This document shows, in pieces, positions 46,721 to 57,366 of a stretch of 64,000 bases of DNA. The DNA is from Alisma plantago-aquatica (taxonomy: Eukaryota > Streptophyta > Magnoliopsida > Alismatales > Alismataceae), in NCBI GenBank assembly GCA_963693085.1, contig OY856409.1:294786058-294850057 (forward strand), read 5' to 3'. The notes under the pieces were generated by a model that worked only from the letters and a program-made list of their open reading frames with translations, was not told where the DNA came from and ran no database searches. Position 1 is the first letter of the stretch. The number at the start of each line of letters is the position of its first letter. The position numbers and the translations under genes are program-made.

Positions 46721-48728
46721 AAACATACTTGTCCTCAAGTATTCTTCAACTCAATCTCTCTACAAAATTTTCACAAGCTAGAAATGACAAATGCAATGTA
46801 AAGAATGATTAATGTTGAATAGGATCAATAGTGACTAAGTGCATGCATTCCACCTCTCTCCTCTCCTGCTTTCACAAACCAATCATGAAAAGAGCACAAA
46901 GCATATGAACTTCAAATATTGTGCATAAAACACATCCATATTTCTTTCATGTAGTTCCAAGTAAACCGTTTCATGATGGTGTTAATCAAGGATGACCAGG
47001 AGTGATTCTTCACCTTCATCCTTTCAACCTTATGTTTCAAATCACACCAAATGACCCGCGTGGCTGTAGAAAAGGGCAAAATGAGCCAGGTTTGATGTTT
47101 CCTAGCTCAATGGGTATAAATATGGAAGAAAGGGTTGTGGTAAGGTTTTGGAGTGCTATTACATAGAGCACTCATCTTTTCTTTATTTGAATGCTCTTAA
47201 ACTGGAGCATCCTTTTATTTTCTTTTTGCATTTCTTTTCTTTTCTTTTTCTTTGCCCTTGCAGTAGATAGGGCATATGGTAATGAGAGTGAAGCGGTGAG
47301 ATGGAGATGTGGCCACCCCAAACTTTTGGAGGTGGCCACGGCTGATATGTGCACTTTGGCATCCTTTCATGAGGTGGAGGGGTAAGAAGATGGTGAGTGA
47401 ATAGTCGGGTCAAAGAGGGGTCATTGGTATGATTCTCCACATAAGGTATCTTGCATGAAAATTAACCCAACACTTCATCTTTCAATGTCACACCACATGA
47501 ATGAACAACCTGAAATTGATATTTCAATCAAGTGAATTCATAGGCACTAAGCGCTCATAAGTTGCTCAAATCACAATTCAACCAAATCATCCACAAATAC
47601 AAGAGAGGTGATGCACATGTAAGAAGTCAAGAATTGATACCATTTAGCACTAAACAATGATAATTCACTGGCATTTGTCAAATGTCATCATTTTTACTCA
47701 AAATAGTAGAGATTGGGTCAAAACACACTTTTTAGACAAGAAATCTCAAATTTGGGCAAAATTGGCCAAAACGGTGCCAAGTTGCCTCCAATTACATCTA
47801 AGCCTATATTATTGAACTTAAAGCAATAAACAAGCAAAACCTAGCTAAACACATGCAAAAATTACCAAAAAAATATGCATGAAATGCAATGCATGGCAAA
47901 AAGGCAATTTTTTTGAAAATTATGCAAAAATGACAAGAAAGCACCCTACATGGCATGCAAGTATGCAAAGCAATAAAGATGGCTAAGGTAGATAACAAAA
48001 ACAAGAAAACAACAGTGGATGTGGCAGGTGAAATGCAAAGTGAAACTAGGGCATACCTGCCCTACCACCCCAAACTTTTGAATCATGTTGTCCTCAGCAT
48101 GATTCTAGAGTTTAGGATGATAGGGTAGACGATCATGGCTCTCTCAAGGATCCAGCGGTGTTCCTCCCAGTGGTGGAGGATATGCGTAGTATTTGCCCCA
48201 CTAATCTTCCTTAAGTGGTTGTAATTGGTTTGCAGCATAGCCATGTTGCGTAGTACGACTGTGGTGGCTTCAGGTTGCACGGCCGTGCTGCTTGGCATGG
48301 CCGTGGTGCAGTCCTTTGGACGTTTTTCTCAATTTTGCTTCTGAATCTAGGGACTTGGTGTGTTTTTCATGCAAATGACCACGGTCGTATTGATGTGCCA
48401 TAGTCGTGGTGGTCCCTGTAGCTGCTACTCTCAAAATGAGGAACATCAAACACTCAAAAACTTGACCCAAAGTGATTTTTCTTTGAATCCTTCTCTCAAT
48501 TGTACTCAAATTTCCTCCATTTCACCCTGTTATCACCTGCACATCTTAAAACTAGACAAAAACTATTAAACACAAGTGTGTGTGTGTGTGTGTTTTCTTG
48601 GAAAGTGTGAGAACAAAGCAAAAGCATCAAAAATTGAAGTTTGGGCAAAAAATTCCCAAACATAGGTGGGTTGCCTCCCACAAGCGTTGGGTTTCATGCC
48701 TTTAGCTAGGCTTTTTGTTCTTTCACCA
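46721..48728 (-). other. Element D long non-coding interior
   Basis: No domain is seen in any frame. It includes another group of CACGGCCGTG-like words at 48230-48420 (for example GCACGGCCGTGC near 48277 and GACCACGGTCGT near 48378), so the LTR motif also occurs inside the element. A (GT) repeat lies at 48576-48593. A minus-strand reading near 48600-48720 (GMKPNACGRQPTYVW) follows the ORF above it in another frame. Confidence 0.55.
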
Positions 48729-49151
48729 TCAACCATTGTCCAAAAACAAAATGTTTGCATCCCCATCATAGGCAATCCTCTCAAATGCTTTCCTTGATTG
48801 ATCTTCCTCCCAAGGGTCATGTGAGCTTCTCAAGTGTTTTTCAACAATTTTCTCTCCTTGGGGATCATCATCATAGATCTTAATCAGTCTTATGACCTTC
48901 AAAAATTTCATGTCATTGTCTTTCTCTCTCTTAAGGAATGGGTCTTGATAGGCATCTAAGAGAGGGGTCTCAATCATATGGGACACTTGCAAACATGGAC
49001 TTTCCGGCAATGGGTCTTCATTAAGATCTTTGTCAAAAATTTTCCCTCCCTTGATAAGCTTCACAACAACCTTGTCACACCCCATGATTGAAACCATATC
49101 CATTTTCTCATAGGAAGTAGGGGGAGCATGTGATAGTTGTGGTGGTGGCAT
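48729..49151 (-). CDS. Hypothetical ORF of element D (Pro-rich N-terminus, charged C-terminus)
   Basis: 140 codons run from a Met at 49151. The same frame is open upstream to 49265 after a TAA, adding about 38 residues that are strongly Pro/Gln/Phe-rich (IYTPPPPPSPQPSHH). The main part contains short acidic and basic blocks (VKLIKGGKIFDKDLNEDPLP, KFLKVIRLIKIYDDD, EKIVEKHLRSSHDPWEEDQS). I recognise no family. It is the only substantial ORF of the element and lies just inside the primer site, where gag would be. It could be a gag-linker remnant or an unrelated protein. The frame ends FLDNG, and the next frame continues with VDGERTKSLAKGMKPNACGR, suggesting a frameshift near 48730-48760. Confidence 0.45.
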   Translation of the reverse strand: MPPPQLSHAPPTSYEKMDMVSIMGCDKVVVKLIKGGKIFDKDLNEDPLPESPCLQVSHMIETPLLDAYQDPFLKREKDNDMKFLKVIRLIKIYDDDPQGEKIVEKHLRSSHDPWEEDQSRKAFERIAYDGDANILFLDNG

Positions 49152-49489
49152 TGTTGTTAATGGCCTTTGGAATTGAGATGGAGGAGGGAATTGAGGTTGG
49201 AAGGTGAAATGGTGGGAAGGTTGTGGCGATGGAGGTGGTGGGGGTGTGTAAATCTTAGGATAGCCTTAGAGGTAAGGCGGTGGAGGAAATGGATGGGTTG
49301 GTCATTTTGGCCTTCCATCTTGTCTTCCCCGAGTGGCTTGTCCCATGCACAAAAAAAACCAAACAAAAGAGAACAAGTTAGTAAGCCAAAATACACAAAG
49401 AATGTAAAGAAAAATGAATAAAGAATAGCAATGATGAGGACAGTAGGAAAAGTCAAAGCAAAACTAACTATTTAGGCCGAGCGCCTTTC

Positions 49490-49507
49490 TCCCCGGCAAC
49501 GGTGCCA
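49490..49507 (-). other. Element D primer-binding site (tRNA-Asp type)
   Basis: The minus strand reads TGGCACCGTTGCCGGGGA, one base different from the usual Athila/Tat primer site TGGCGCCGTTGCCGGGGA. It is 7 bp from the LTR end at 49515. Confidence 0.9.
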
Positions 49508-49514
49508 GAAAGCT

Positions 49515-51755
49515 TGGTGCGTTTCTGCCAATGGTGTTACACACTACTCAATTGGAGTTTGAATAGATGCAACCCCATGGATAGACACAAACGGGTGAAT
49601 TCACTTTCGATATTTATAAAACCTAACTTAACACCTACTCACACTAAAACATCTACACCTGCAAGTGCACGGGGTCATGTTGTAGTATAGGAAGGAGGCA
49701 AGTATAGGGTCGATCCACAGGGAAAAGAGGGGGCACTAGAGCTAGGTTTAGTTTTGCTAGGTTCCTACTGTAGAGACTAGGGTTAAGGGTTTGAAGATTG
49801 TTTTTATTGTTAAACTAATATGAACAAATGAACAATTAAAGGCAGGAATGAAAACTAAGTTAACCCTAGACTAGATTAAACCTAAAGAAGCAAGAAAGGA
49901 TTAAACTAGATATGAAAAGGGAAATTACACTAGGGCAAGCAAGAGAAGAGAAAAAGAGAAATTAAAGAGCTAAGCTAGCATGAACAAGGCAAGAGCAAAG
50001 CAAGAAGCTAACTAGGCAATAAAAGAGCTAACTAAGCTAAGAAAGCACAAAACTAGGGTTTTAAGCAGTAAAGAGAGGTGTGGGTTGTTTAGGGGTATGA
50101 ACTTGTCAACGAGGTTGGGGGTGATGACATGCAAGCATTACTCATCCATTAAGATTATCCAAACCAAATAACTAGTTAGAATCTAATGAATTGACCTACA
50201 CTACTAACTGGCCATGGATGAGATGGGATATGTATAGGGGAACTAGTCCCTAACAACTCCCCTTACCCTTAGAAGGCTCAATTAGGTTAGGGATTAGGTT
50301 CAATTCAATTAGAGTCTAATCAATTCTAGGTTTCTATATTAGACACTCCTATGGAAATTAGGGGTCGAGGGTAGTAATGGGGAGGTGAAATTAGAGCCTT
50401 GGACCCCAATTCCCCCACATTCTAGCCTTGAGAAGGCTCCATGCTAATTGTACTAGAATTATCTAATCTAGCTACTTAGATCTATCACTTAGGTTTAGGA
50501 AGATTGATTAGGATGTAGGAAGATGGGAGACAACCTAGGGATCCAAGAATTGGACCTAGGGGCAAATCCCAAAATTCACATATATAAGCAATTTCCCTAA
50601 ATTCCTAAGTGATTTCACACACAAACCAACAAGAAATTCATGGAGAATGAGATGCAAATAGAACATAATCATTGCCAAATGAAATCATAATGTTTACATA
50701 TCATTCCCCCCCAACATGGTATCAAAGTAACATAATTTCCCCCAAACAGCCCACCAAGAGGGGACTAGCTACTCATATACATGGAAAATACAAAAAGAAA
50801 GGAATAATAATGAGGAGTGAGAAGTCATGATGAGCTCAGTGAAGACTCCTCCTCCTCCACCTCCTAGAAGCTGTATCTCGAGCTCCCTCCTCTAAGATAG
50901 GTGAATGGCATGGATGTATGGTGGAAATGGGTGAAAACAATGGAAAACTAGGGTTTTGGTGGTGGAAATGGTGAAATGGAGGTGGAATGAGGTGGGAATG
51001 GATGGAGGATGAAATGGGGAGTCTAGAGTGGCTATAGGGTAGCTAACCTTGTTCCCCATCTTCCACCTAGGTATATATAGGTGTAGGGGAAGCATTAGGT
51101 TAAGTGGGGGCAAAGTGGGTAGAACAATGTAGAAAATTGGGTACAATTGTGTGTAGCATGGCCATGCTGGGCTGCACGGCCATGGTAGGCAATGGGTAGC
51201 ATGACTGTGGTGGACGGGAACAGACGTGATGAAAAAATGGAATGAACATGGAATTTTGGGTTTCTGGGACTGGTAGCACGGTTGTGCTGGCCAATACGGC
51301 CTTTCTGGGAACTTACAAAATGACCATTCTTGATATCATGGCCGTTTTGGCCAACTGGGTCCATTATTGAATATTTTGCTTATTGGGGCATGTCCCAAAA
51401 TGGCTATTCCATGGTAAAACAATCGTTCTGGGGTCCTTCCTCTGCATTTGAGTGTTGAACTTGGACATCCATGAAGGTTATTGCTTCAATACATCCTTTG
51501 ACCACTTGGGGTAGGTTTGGAGTGGTTTTGGCCTCATTTTGGGCTCCTCCAAGCCTAGGGAAACCCAAGATTCAACCATCTTCTTTCCAATCCATCAAGT
51601 AGTGGCCAAAGTACCTATGAAAGATGCAAAAACCATCCATAAGTGCATTTGACAATAAAACACATATTGAGGGAAATAACATGTAATCTAACAGTTGTAG
51701 ATGTGATTGAAATACAAAATAACACAAGATCAAGCCCTAAAATAGGGCTGAATCA
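49515..51755 (-). repeat. Element D right LTR (5' in element orientation)
   Basis: It starts TGGTGCGTTTCTGCCAATGG and ends GGGCTGAATCA. It is very similar to 44461-46706, with scattered substitutions and small indels. Its palindrome array (about 51150-51440) is more degraded than the left one, for example ACGGTTGTGC and ATGGCCGTTTTG. Confidence 0.9.
51150..51440. repeat. Degraded CACGGCCGTG array (D right LTR)
   Basis: This is the counterpart of 46105-46390. Most CG steps have become TG or CA, and no perfect 12-bp palindrome remains. Confidence 0.75.
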
Positions 51756-51760
51756 CTTGG

Positions 51761-54700
51761 ATGATGAGGTGGTATCATGTGTGTTGAGCTAGGGTTTTCA
51801 TGGTTTGCATGGATGCTTGAGTTGTTAGTGTCAACCATGTGGGTGTGACCTTTGTAGCGATCTATGCGCTCAATGTTTTGGCTGGTGTTGCGGCCGATAT
51901 GCTTTGGGATTGTGTTTTGTAGCAACCCATACACCTTGTTCTTGATCTTGGTCAAAGAGGTTTTGATTTTTTTTTTGTTGTAGTGACCTTTCCTTGGTTG
52001 ACATAGTGTTCTGACCTCTACATAGTGATCACCTTGGTTTTGTTTCGACCAAAGGTAGGTAGTGGCCCTAGTGGTTGATACCAAGCCTGGTTTTATCACC
52101 CTTTGATGAATGCACATCTAGAGTGCTTATATGGTTGTGGTTTTAAGCGATATGTGTCATGAGAGGCTCTATTATCTTGACACCTCATACCTTTTACCTC
52201 TCTCCTACCCTTGGGTACTTATATTCCTTATTTCATATGCAAGCAACCCTTTTAGCTTTCTTCTTTCTCTCTTCTTTCTTGAGTTCGGCCTTGATCTTTG
52301 TGGTGCAAGTGGAGGTGCTAATCTTGGAGAAGGTGATTGTTTCCCCTCTTTAATGTGGTGATCTAGGGCTTCATCATCCCCCTTGTGGTGGTTCTTGGTG
52401 ATCTTTGATCTTGGTAAGTGGTTTATCTCTCTTTGATCTTTTTATCTTGAACCCTACCTCTTTCTTTCTTCTCTTGGTCGTTAGACTATGGTTCTCCATG
52501 GTAGATATCTAAAGGAACTTCTCTCCATAGAGGTCGAGACTACGGTTTGACCATGGTAGTACCTGAGTTAGATGTAGCTCTCCTCTTTCTCCTTTATTTT
52601 TTGACCTAGGGTTTTTATCCTCTCTCCATTGAGCTTCCTTTGACCTTGGTGGGTTCTTATTTTCCATAGGTGATCATGATTGGAGTTTTATTAATCCAAG
52701 CTTGGTGTTTCTTGTCTCTCTTGGAGCTTGTTTCTTTGGAGTTGATCTTCACCTTAAGGCAGATTATATAAATTTCCCCTCTTTTATTATTGCACTTTTA
52801 TCTTTCTTGTATGTTATTGTTTAATCTCTAAAATGTGATCATTAGTTGCTAGATGATGTTATCTTGTGTTAGGGTTTAAGATTATGAAATATTCTTGTGT
52901 ATATTTCTCTTTCTCCTAAACCCTAATTCATGTACCCGAAATCTTAGTGGATGGTGGAATTGCTAATGTTTGCATGCAACATTTTGAACATTGGATTTAT
53001 CACCATGTTTATGTTCAGCCGTTTTGAAGGAAATGGAGGTTTTGGTTCTTGCTCACTTATGGTTGATGCTTGGTCTTCTCTCATATCATGGGTTTCCTTT
53101 TTGATCCTTGTGACGCTTGTTCTAGGGTTTTGATGACCATCTTCTTCATGAGGTGTCATTTGTGGCGACTCTTTAGTTTCTTGGTGTTTCTCTTCTGTTT
53201 TGGTTGACATGCCTTCTTGCTTCTATGGGGTCTATATGGTCATGTTGATGGTATGCTAGGGTTCTGGTTTGGTCACCATAATCCTAACCCTGGTCACCTT
53301 GATCATTACATAAGTCATTGTTTGGGGTACATATGAGCCTTTGTGGTTGGTCTCTACATAGGATGGTTTGGTTTGGTCAACATGGCTTTATTTTGGGGTT
53401 TGGGTCGCAACAAACCCTAAGCCTAGTTTCTCTTTCGGTCTCTACATATGGTATAGCTTGGTGGGTCGCTACACCTTATCCTATGTTGTGGTCGCCATGC
53501 ATAAGTGGATATGGTCACTGCACATGGAGTTTGAGGGTCGCTAGAGATGGTGTTGATGTTGAGGTCGAAACATGTTTGCTTGCTACACCTTGATTCATGT
53601 TTGGTCACTACACCTTGAATCATCTATGGTTTCTAAATGTGCCATGTGTGTTGGTCTCTACCTATGACCTAACCCTAGTGGTCTCTAGGGCAGCCAATGC
53701 CTAGTGGTTGCTAGAGGTGTTACACCTTGTATGGTCGATGCTTGTTGCTATTTGAAATGATTGGTTGATCATAATAATAATTCTTAACCCTAATATGTTC
53801 CAAGTATGTGGGAAGTGATGTACCTAGGTTTTGATGTTGAGTGTTGTGATGGGAACCCTAATCGGATATCTATGAAAACCCTAACCCTAATTGGGGCATA
53901 TGATGTAATTTTTTAAGCTTTCTTGAATGAATAGCATGTAATAAAGTATTTTCTCTCTCCTACTTATGTATACCTAATGTTGTAGGTTGAATACACATCA
54001 TAGCTTGCGTTTTCTATGGTATTTCTTGTATATCACAGAGTGATGATTATGAGCCTTTATGAGGCATGATGAAATATTGGTGATGTGCAGGAATTATGTG
54101 TCTGGGTCTTATGACCCGACAGAGGCTTAATGCCTAATGTGAGGTGATATCCTCTAGTGATATGATTAGGGATGGTTATACCATGATGATATGATAATGG
54201 TGATGGCTTGGTATAAGGCAGTGAGACATTATCATGTGATGTTGTGATCAATTAATGTTTAATACGTTTTATATCTTCTGATGTTGTAACTTACCCCAAT
54301 CTTTGTAAAATTTGTTTTCGATTTTACATTGTAACGTGATTGATGCACTAAAAGACACCCAATTGGTAATAATTAATCAAGTGAAACCCTAATCATGTAG
54401 GTTTCCCTGAGCCATAGATCCATCTTTAACATCAATACTTGAGGGATGGTGAAATGAGTAAATCATGCGGGAAGCTTGGAGTGCATATTGTTGAATATGC
54501 AGGGGTGCAAGTTGAGGATATATCCTTACATCCACAATCACAGATTTGGAGGATGACTACATCCATACCTCAGAAGGAGAATGGTTCAGGTCGTATCTCA
54601 AATGATATGTTTTTAGGGATGATTGCGATCATACTTTGGAAGGAGAATCGTTGTGGTCGTATCTCACTAGTATCATGCCTATATACCGAAGCGGACTAGG

Positions 54701-55298
54701 CTGATTTGCAGTTTGACTCTATATGTCACTACGGCATACTCAGACTGACTGAGGGTGTGGAGATCATAGGATTCTGACTCTCCTAGATCTTGTATGAAAC
54801 TAATTTTTACTTAGCAATGCTCAGTTGGAGTATGTGTGGTATACCTCATCTCCACAGGGCATAATAAAAGATGTAATATAGCCATGTAGTATATTCGCTT
54901 AGGGTTAAACACGCTTCACATTGGATGACCCTTTGTCTTGTTTCTTATGTTGTTTAGATGATAATGGTTATACATGTTCTTCATATTCCTTCTAAAAATA
55001 TATGATGATCTACTGCTCAGTTGTAGTTGCTTAAACTGTTTAATCTATGTTACCAGTTTTACTTACATCATTTAACTATTTCTGCTCACTCTGATAGTAT
55101 TTCTTTCATGTTAAAATCTATTTGTGTTAACAATAGTTATTTTCATAGAGTTATATCTCTCGCTAGGATGTTGGTCTCACCCCGTGGGTTTCCACATCCT
55201 TTAGGTTGTCCTGCACAATATGGTAGAGATCGTACTGTTGAGAAAGAGCAGCAAGGAGAGAAGTAGCCGTTGAAGGTTGGATATGTAGCCAGTGTTTT
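51761..55298 (+). repeat. Element B 3' LTR, second part
   Basis: It resumes ATGATGAGGTGG after D's right target duplication and follows the 5' LTR (23193 onward) to AGTGTTT at 55297, where element C begins. The matching GGTCGCTACA array is at about 53290-53725 and the conserved block at about 55150-55205. The last ~370 bp of the LTR should lie beyond C. Confidence 0.9.
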
Positions 55299-56911
55299 TG
55301 ATGCGATGATTTTGAGTCGCATTTATAGACTTGTTTTACTTGTGTTTTATGCATTTATTGGTCATTTTGGTGGTTAATATTGCATAATTCACTTACTTTA
55401 GTCTATGATCCTTCTCAGTGTCAAATCTCTCTTGTTTTATTGTTTTGAGCATAAATGATTACAATAATAGGTTTTATCTCGGCTTATGTGGTTTTGTTTT
55501 GCAATTTCAGGAAAAACACATATCTACAGTTGTCGATACCATCGACGGTTGTCGATACTATCGACACAGCCACAGGCACGCAGCCGCAAGGAGGAGCGCA
55601 GAGTCGATACCATCGACCGGGAAGTCAATGGTAGCGACCTACCATCAGGTTGCCAGTGACCAGCCAGTCGATACTATCGACCCCAAAGTCGATACTATCG
55701 ACACGTGTAGACTCAACGACGAAAAAGGGATAAAACTGACGCCTAAGGGTGTCGATACCATCGACCCGCGTCGATGGTATCGAGTCAGCATCAGGCGCAA
55801 CGAAGAAAAGAAAAGAAGGCTTGTCGATATCGCGAGGTGTCAATACCATCGATCCGCGTCGATGGTATCGACACCGTCAGATCGAAGTTTGTTTCAGATC
55901 GGATCTAATCCAACGGTTGTGATGTTTTTGCAACCTAACTCGGTGATTATACCTAATGATTGTGGCCAAGAGCAAAGGAATCACATCATTAGCCGCTGCA
56001 CACGTCCTAAGAAGGGGTGGAGAGAAGAACGGAGCCCAGAAGCACGCCTCAGCCATTCCGGAAGCCGAAGAAGATGTTTTCCACTGGCGAAAGGCTATAG
56101 ATCATGCATTCTTTGCCAAGGAGCAATTGGATCTTCTCCGTTCAGGGGTTTCATTACTTATTCACGTTTTTCTCCATGTTTCCCCTTTCTTCAACCACGT
56201 TTTGCTCTGAGATGAACATGCGAGGCTAATCCCCTTTATCTTTAGGACCGGGAGTAGCCTGGGGAAGCATTGTATGACATTTTTATCATAGTAATTCATA
56301 ATTTGTCTCTTAAATCCGTGGTATGATATCGTTTTCTCAATTATATTGTTATGCTTGATCACCATAATGATAATCTAATGCCTTTAATTACTTTGAAAGA
56401 AGAATTAACGGTTGAAAAGAGATGAAATTCACATTAATTAACAAATCCCTTGAACAAGGTGATGTAAGGTTAATGGTGGAAACCCAGAGGTCGATTCTAA
56501 TGTACCTAGTTTAGAGTATAGGTTACTACGACGGTGGAACCGACCTAGACTTAGGTAGTGAATTATACCACGACATTGGACAATTCTGACTACAGGCCAC
56601 TACCCGGATTGAGAGATGAATCTGAGTAACTATATGGAAATTCATACAATGAAAACCCACGGTGAAACCGCAATCCTAAAGATCTCCATCTGAATTGATT
56701 AAACTAAACATTTAATCGATTGCTTTGTTTTATTTTATTTTCTTTTATTTTTAAAACAACTCTCATACCCTTTTTATTGGTCTAGCTGATTGCGAGTAGT
56801 TAGTAGTAGTCTACCAATAATTCAGTGTCCCTGAGTTCAGCTCGGGCCTCAAAAGGGCCTATACTACATTGATGCGTGCACTTGCGTTATACGCACGGTA
56901 AAATTGTGTCA
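55299..56911 (+). repeat. Element C 5' LTR (about 1.6 kb)
   Basis: The start TGATGCGATGATTTTGAGTC is placed where similarity to B's LTR ends. The end AAAATTGTGTCA lies 6 bp before the primer site. A GTCGATACCATCGAC array is at 55532-55872. A 265-codon ORF (55418-56215) runs through the array with no recognisable domain. No second LTR is available in the window to confirm the ends. Confidence 0.75.
55532..55872. repeat. GTCGATACCATCGAC inverted-repeat array
   Basis: Seven copies of GTCGATAC[C/T]ATCGAC or its reverse complement start at 55532, 55551, 55603, 55667, 55688, 55751 and 55858 (reversed), with diverged copies at 55624, 55770 and 55839. Each is an inverted repeat with arms GTCGAT and ATCGAC around a 3-nt centre. 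Two facing pairs (55751-55784 and 55839-55872) could form stems of about 14 bp with 4-5-nt loops. Confidence 0.9.
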
Positions 56912-56917
56912 AGTTTT

Positions 56918-56935
56918 TGGCGCTGTTGCCGGAGA
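56918..56935 (+). other. Element C primer-binding site (tRNA-Asp type)
   Basis: TGGCGCTGTTGCCGGAGA differs at two positions from the canonical Athila/Tat site TGGCGCCGTTGCCGGGGA. It is preceded by AGTTTT and the LTR end GTGTCA. Confidence 0.9.
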
Positions 56936-57100
56936 CACGACAGTTGTCGGCACTATGAGTGCTGCAAGCGACCATTCTAGGCCACTTTTTTTTATTAATC
57001 ATTTCGTAAGCATTTTTTAAATTCATAGTTTATCTTTCTTATTTTGTAATCGTCTATCATGGTACTGAATGGAAATTATCATTTTTACAGGTACTGGTGC

Positions 57101-57366
57101 ATGGTGAGGACGCGTAGCATAGACTACACGCAGCAATCACCAGAGGTTCCACTGCCGAGACCAGACGACGAGGAGAACAACGTGCAACCCCAACTGGAAG
57201 ATATAGATTCAGATTCTGAACCAGAAGCCATGGCAGAAGAACAGACAATCTGGGAGAAGATCAAGGCGTCTTATGTGTCTGCATCTAAAGGGCCGATAAA
57301 GAAGCAGGCAGTCAATATTCCAACTTATAAAATTGATCCTGCATTAATAAATTTGGTCAAATCAAA
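57101..57366 (+). pseudogene. Element C gag, N-terminal part
   Basis: The start MVRTRSIDYTQQSPEVPLPR is chosen at 57101; an in-frame Met at 57059 precedes it but lacks similarity. An acidic region (DDEENN, DSDSEPEAMAEEQ) leads to YKIDPALINLVKSN, the entry into the Athila gag capsid domain. The frame runs directly into solo LTR E at 57367 and continues in the same frame at 62182. Confidence 0.75.
57362..57366. repeat. Left target-site duplication of solo LTR E
   Basis: TCAAA is repeated exactly at 62182-62186. In both places it is the same codon position of the gag frame. Confidence 0.95.

Larger units (their letters stand above)
44461..51755 (-). mobile_element. Element D: non-autonomous Tat-like LTR element
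   Basis: It is 7295 bp long, bounded by exact CTTGG duplications (44456-44460 and 51756-51760). The LTRs are 2246 and 2241 bp. The interior is only 2.8 kb and reads on the minus strand: primer site (49490-49507) complementary to tRNA-Asp, one Pro-rich ORF of unknown family, long non-coding sequence, then a polypurine tract next to the left LTR. No gag capsid, protease, RT or integrase is recognised, so it must depend on a Tat/Athila-type helper. The PBS, the polypurine tract and the phrase GGGTCGATCCACAGGGAAAA in the LTR are all Tat-like. Confidence 0.85.
22891..55298 (+). mobile_element. Element B: Tekay/Del-like chromovirus split by nested insertions
   Basis: The 5' LTR (22891-27057), tRNA-iMet primer site (27067), gag leader, gag-protease-RT-RNase H-integrase-chromodomain (39655-44121), polypurine tract and 3' LTR (44162-44460 plus 51761-55298) are all collinear on the plus strand. 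The span is inflated by copia element J in gag, non-autonomous element D in the 3' LTR, and element C, which cuts the 3' LTR at 55298. Without insertions the visible part is roughly 12.7 kb. All coding regions carry stops or frameshifts. Confidence 0.85.
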
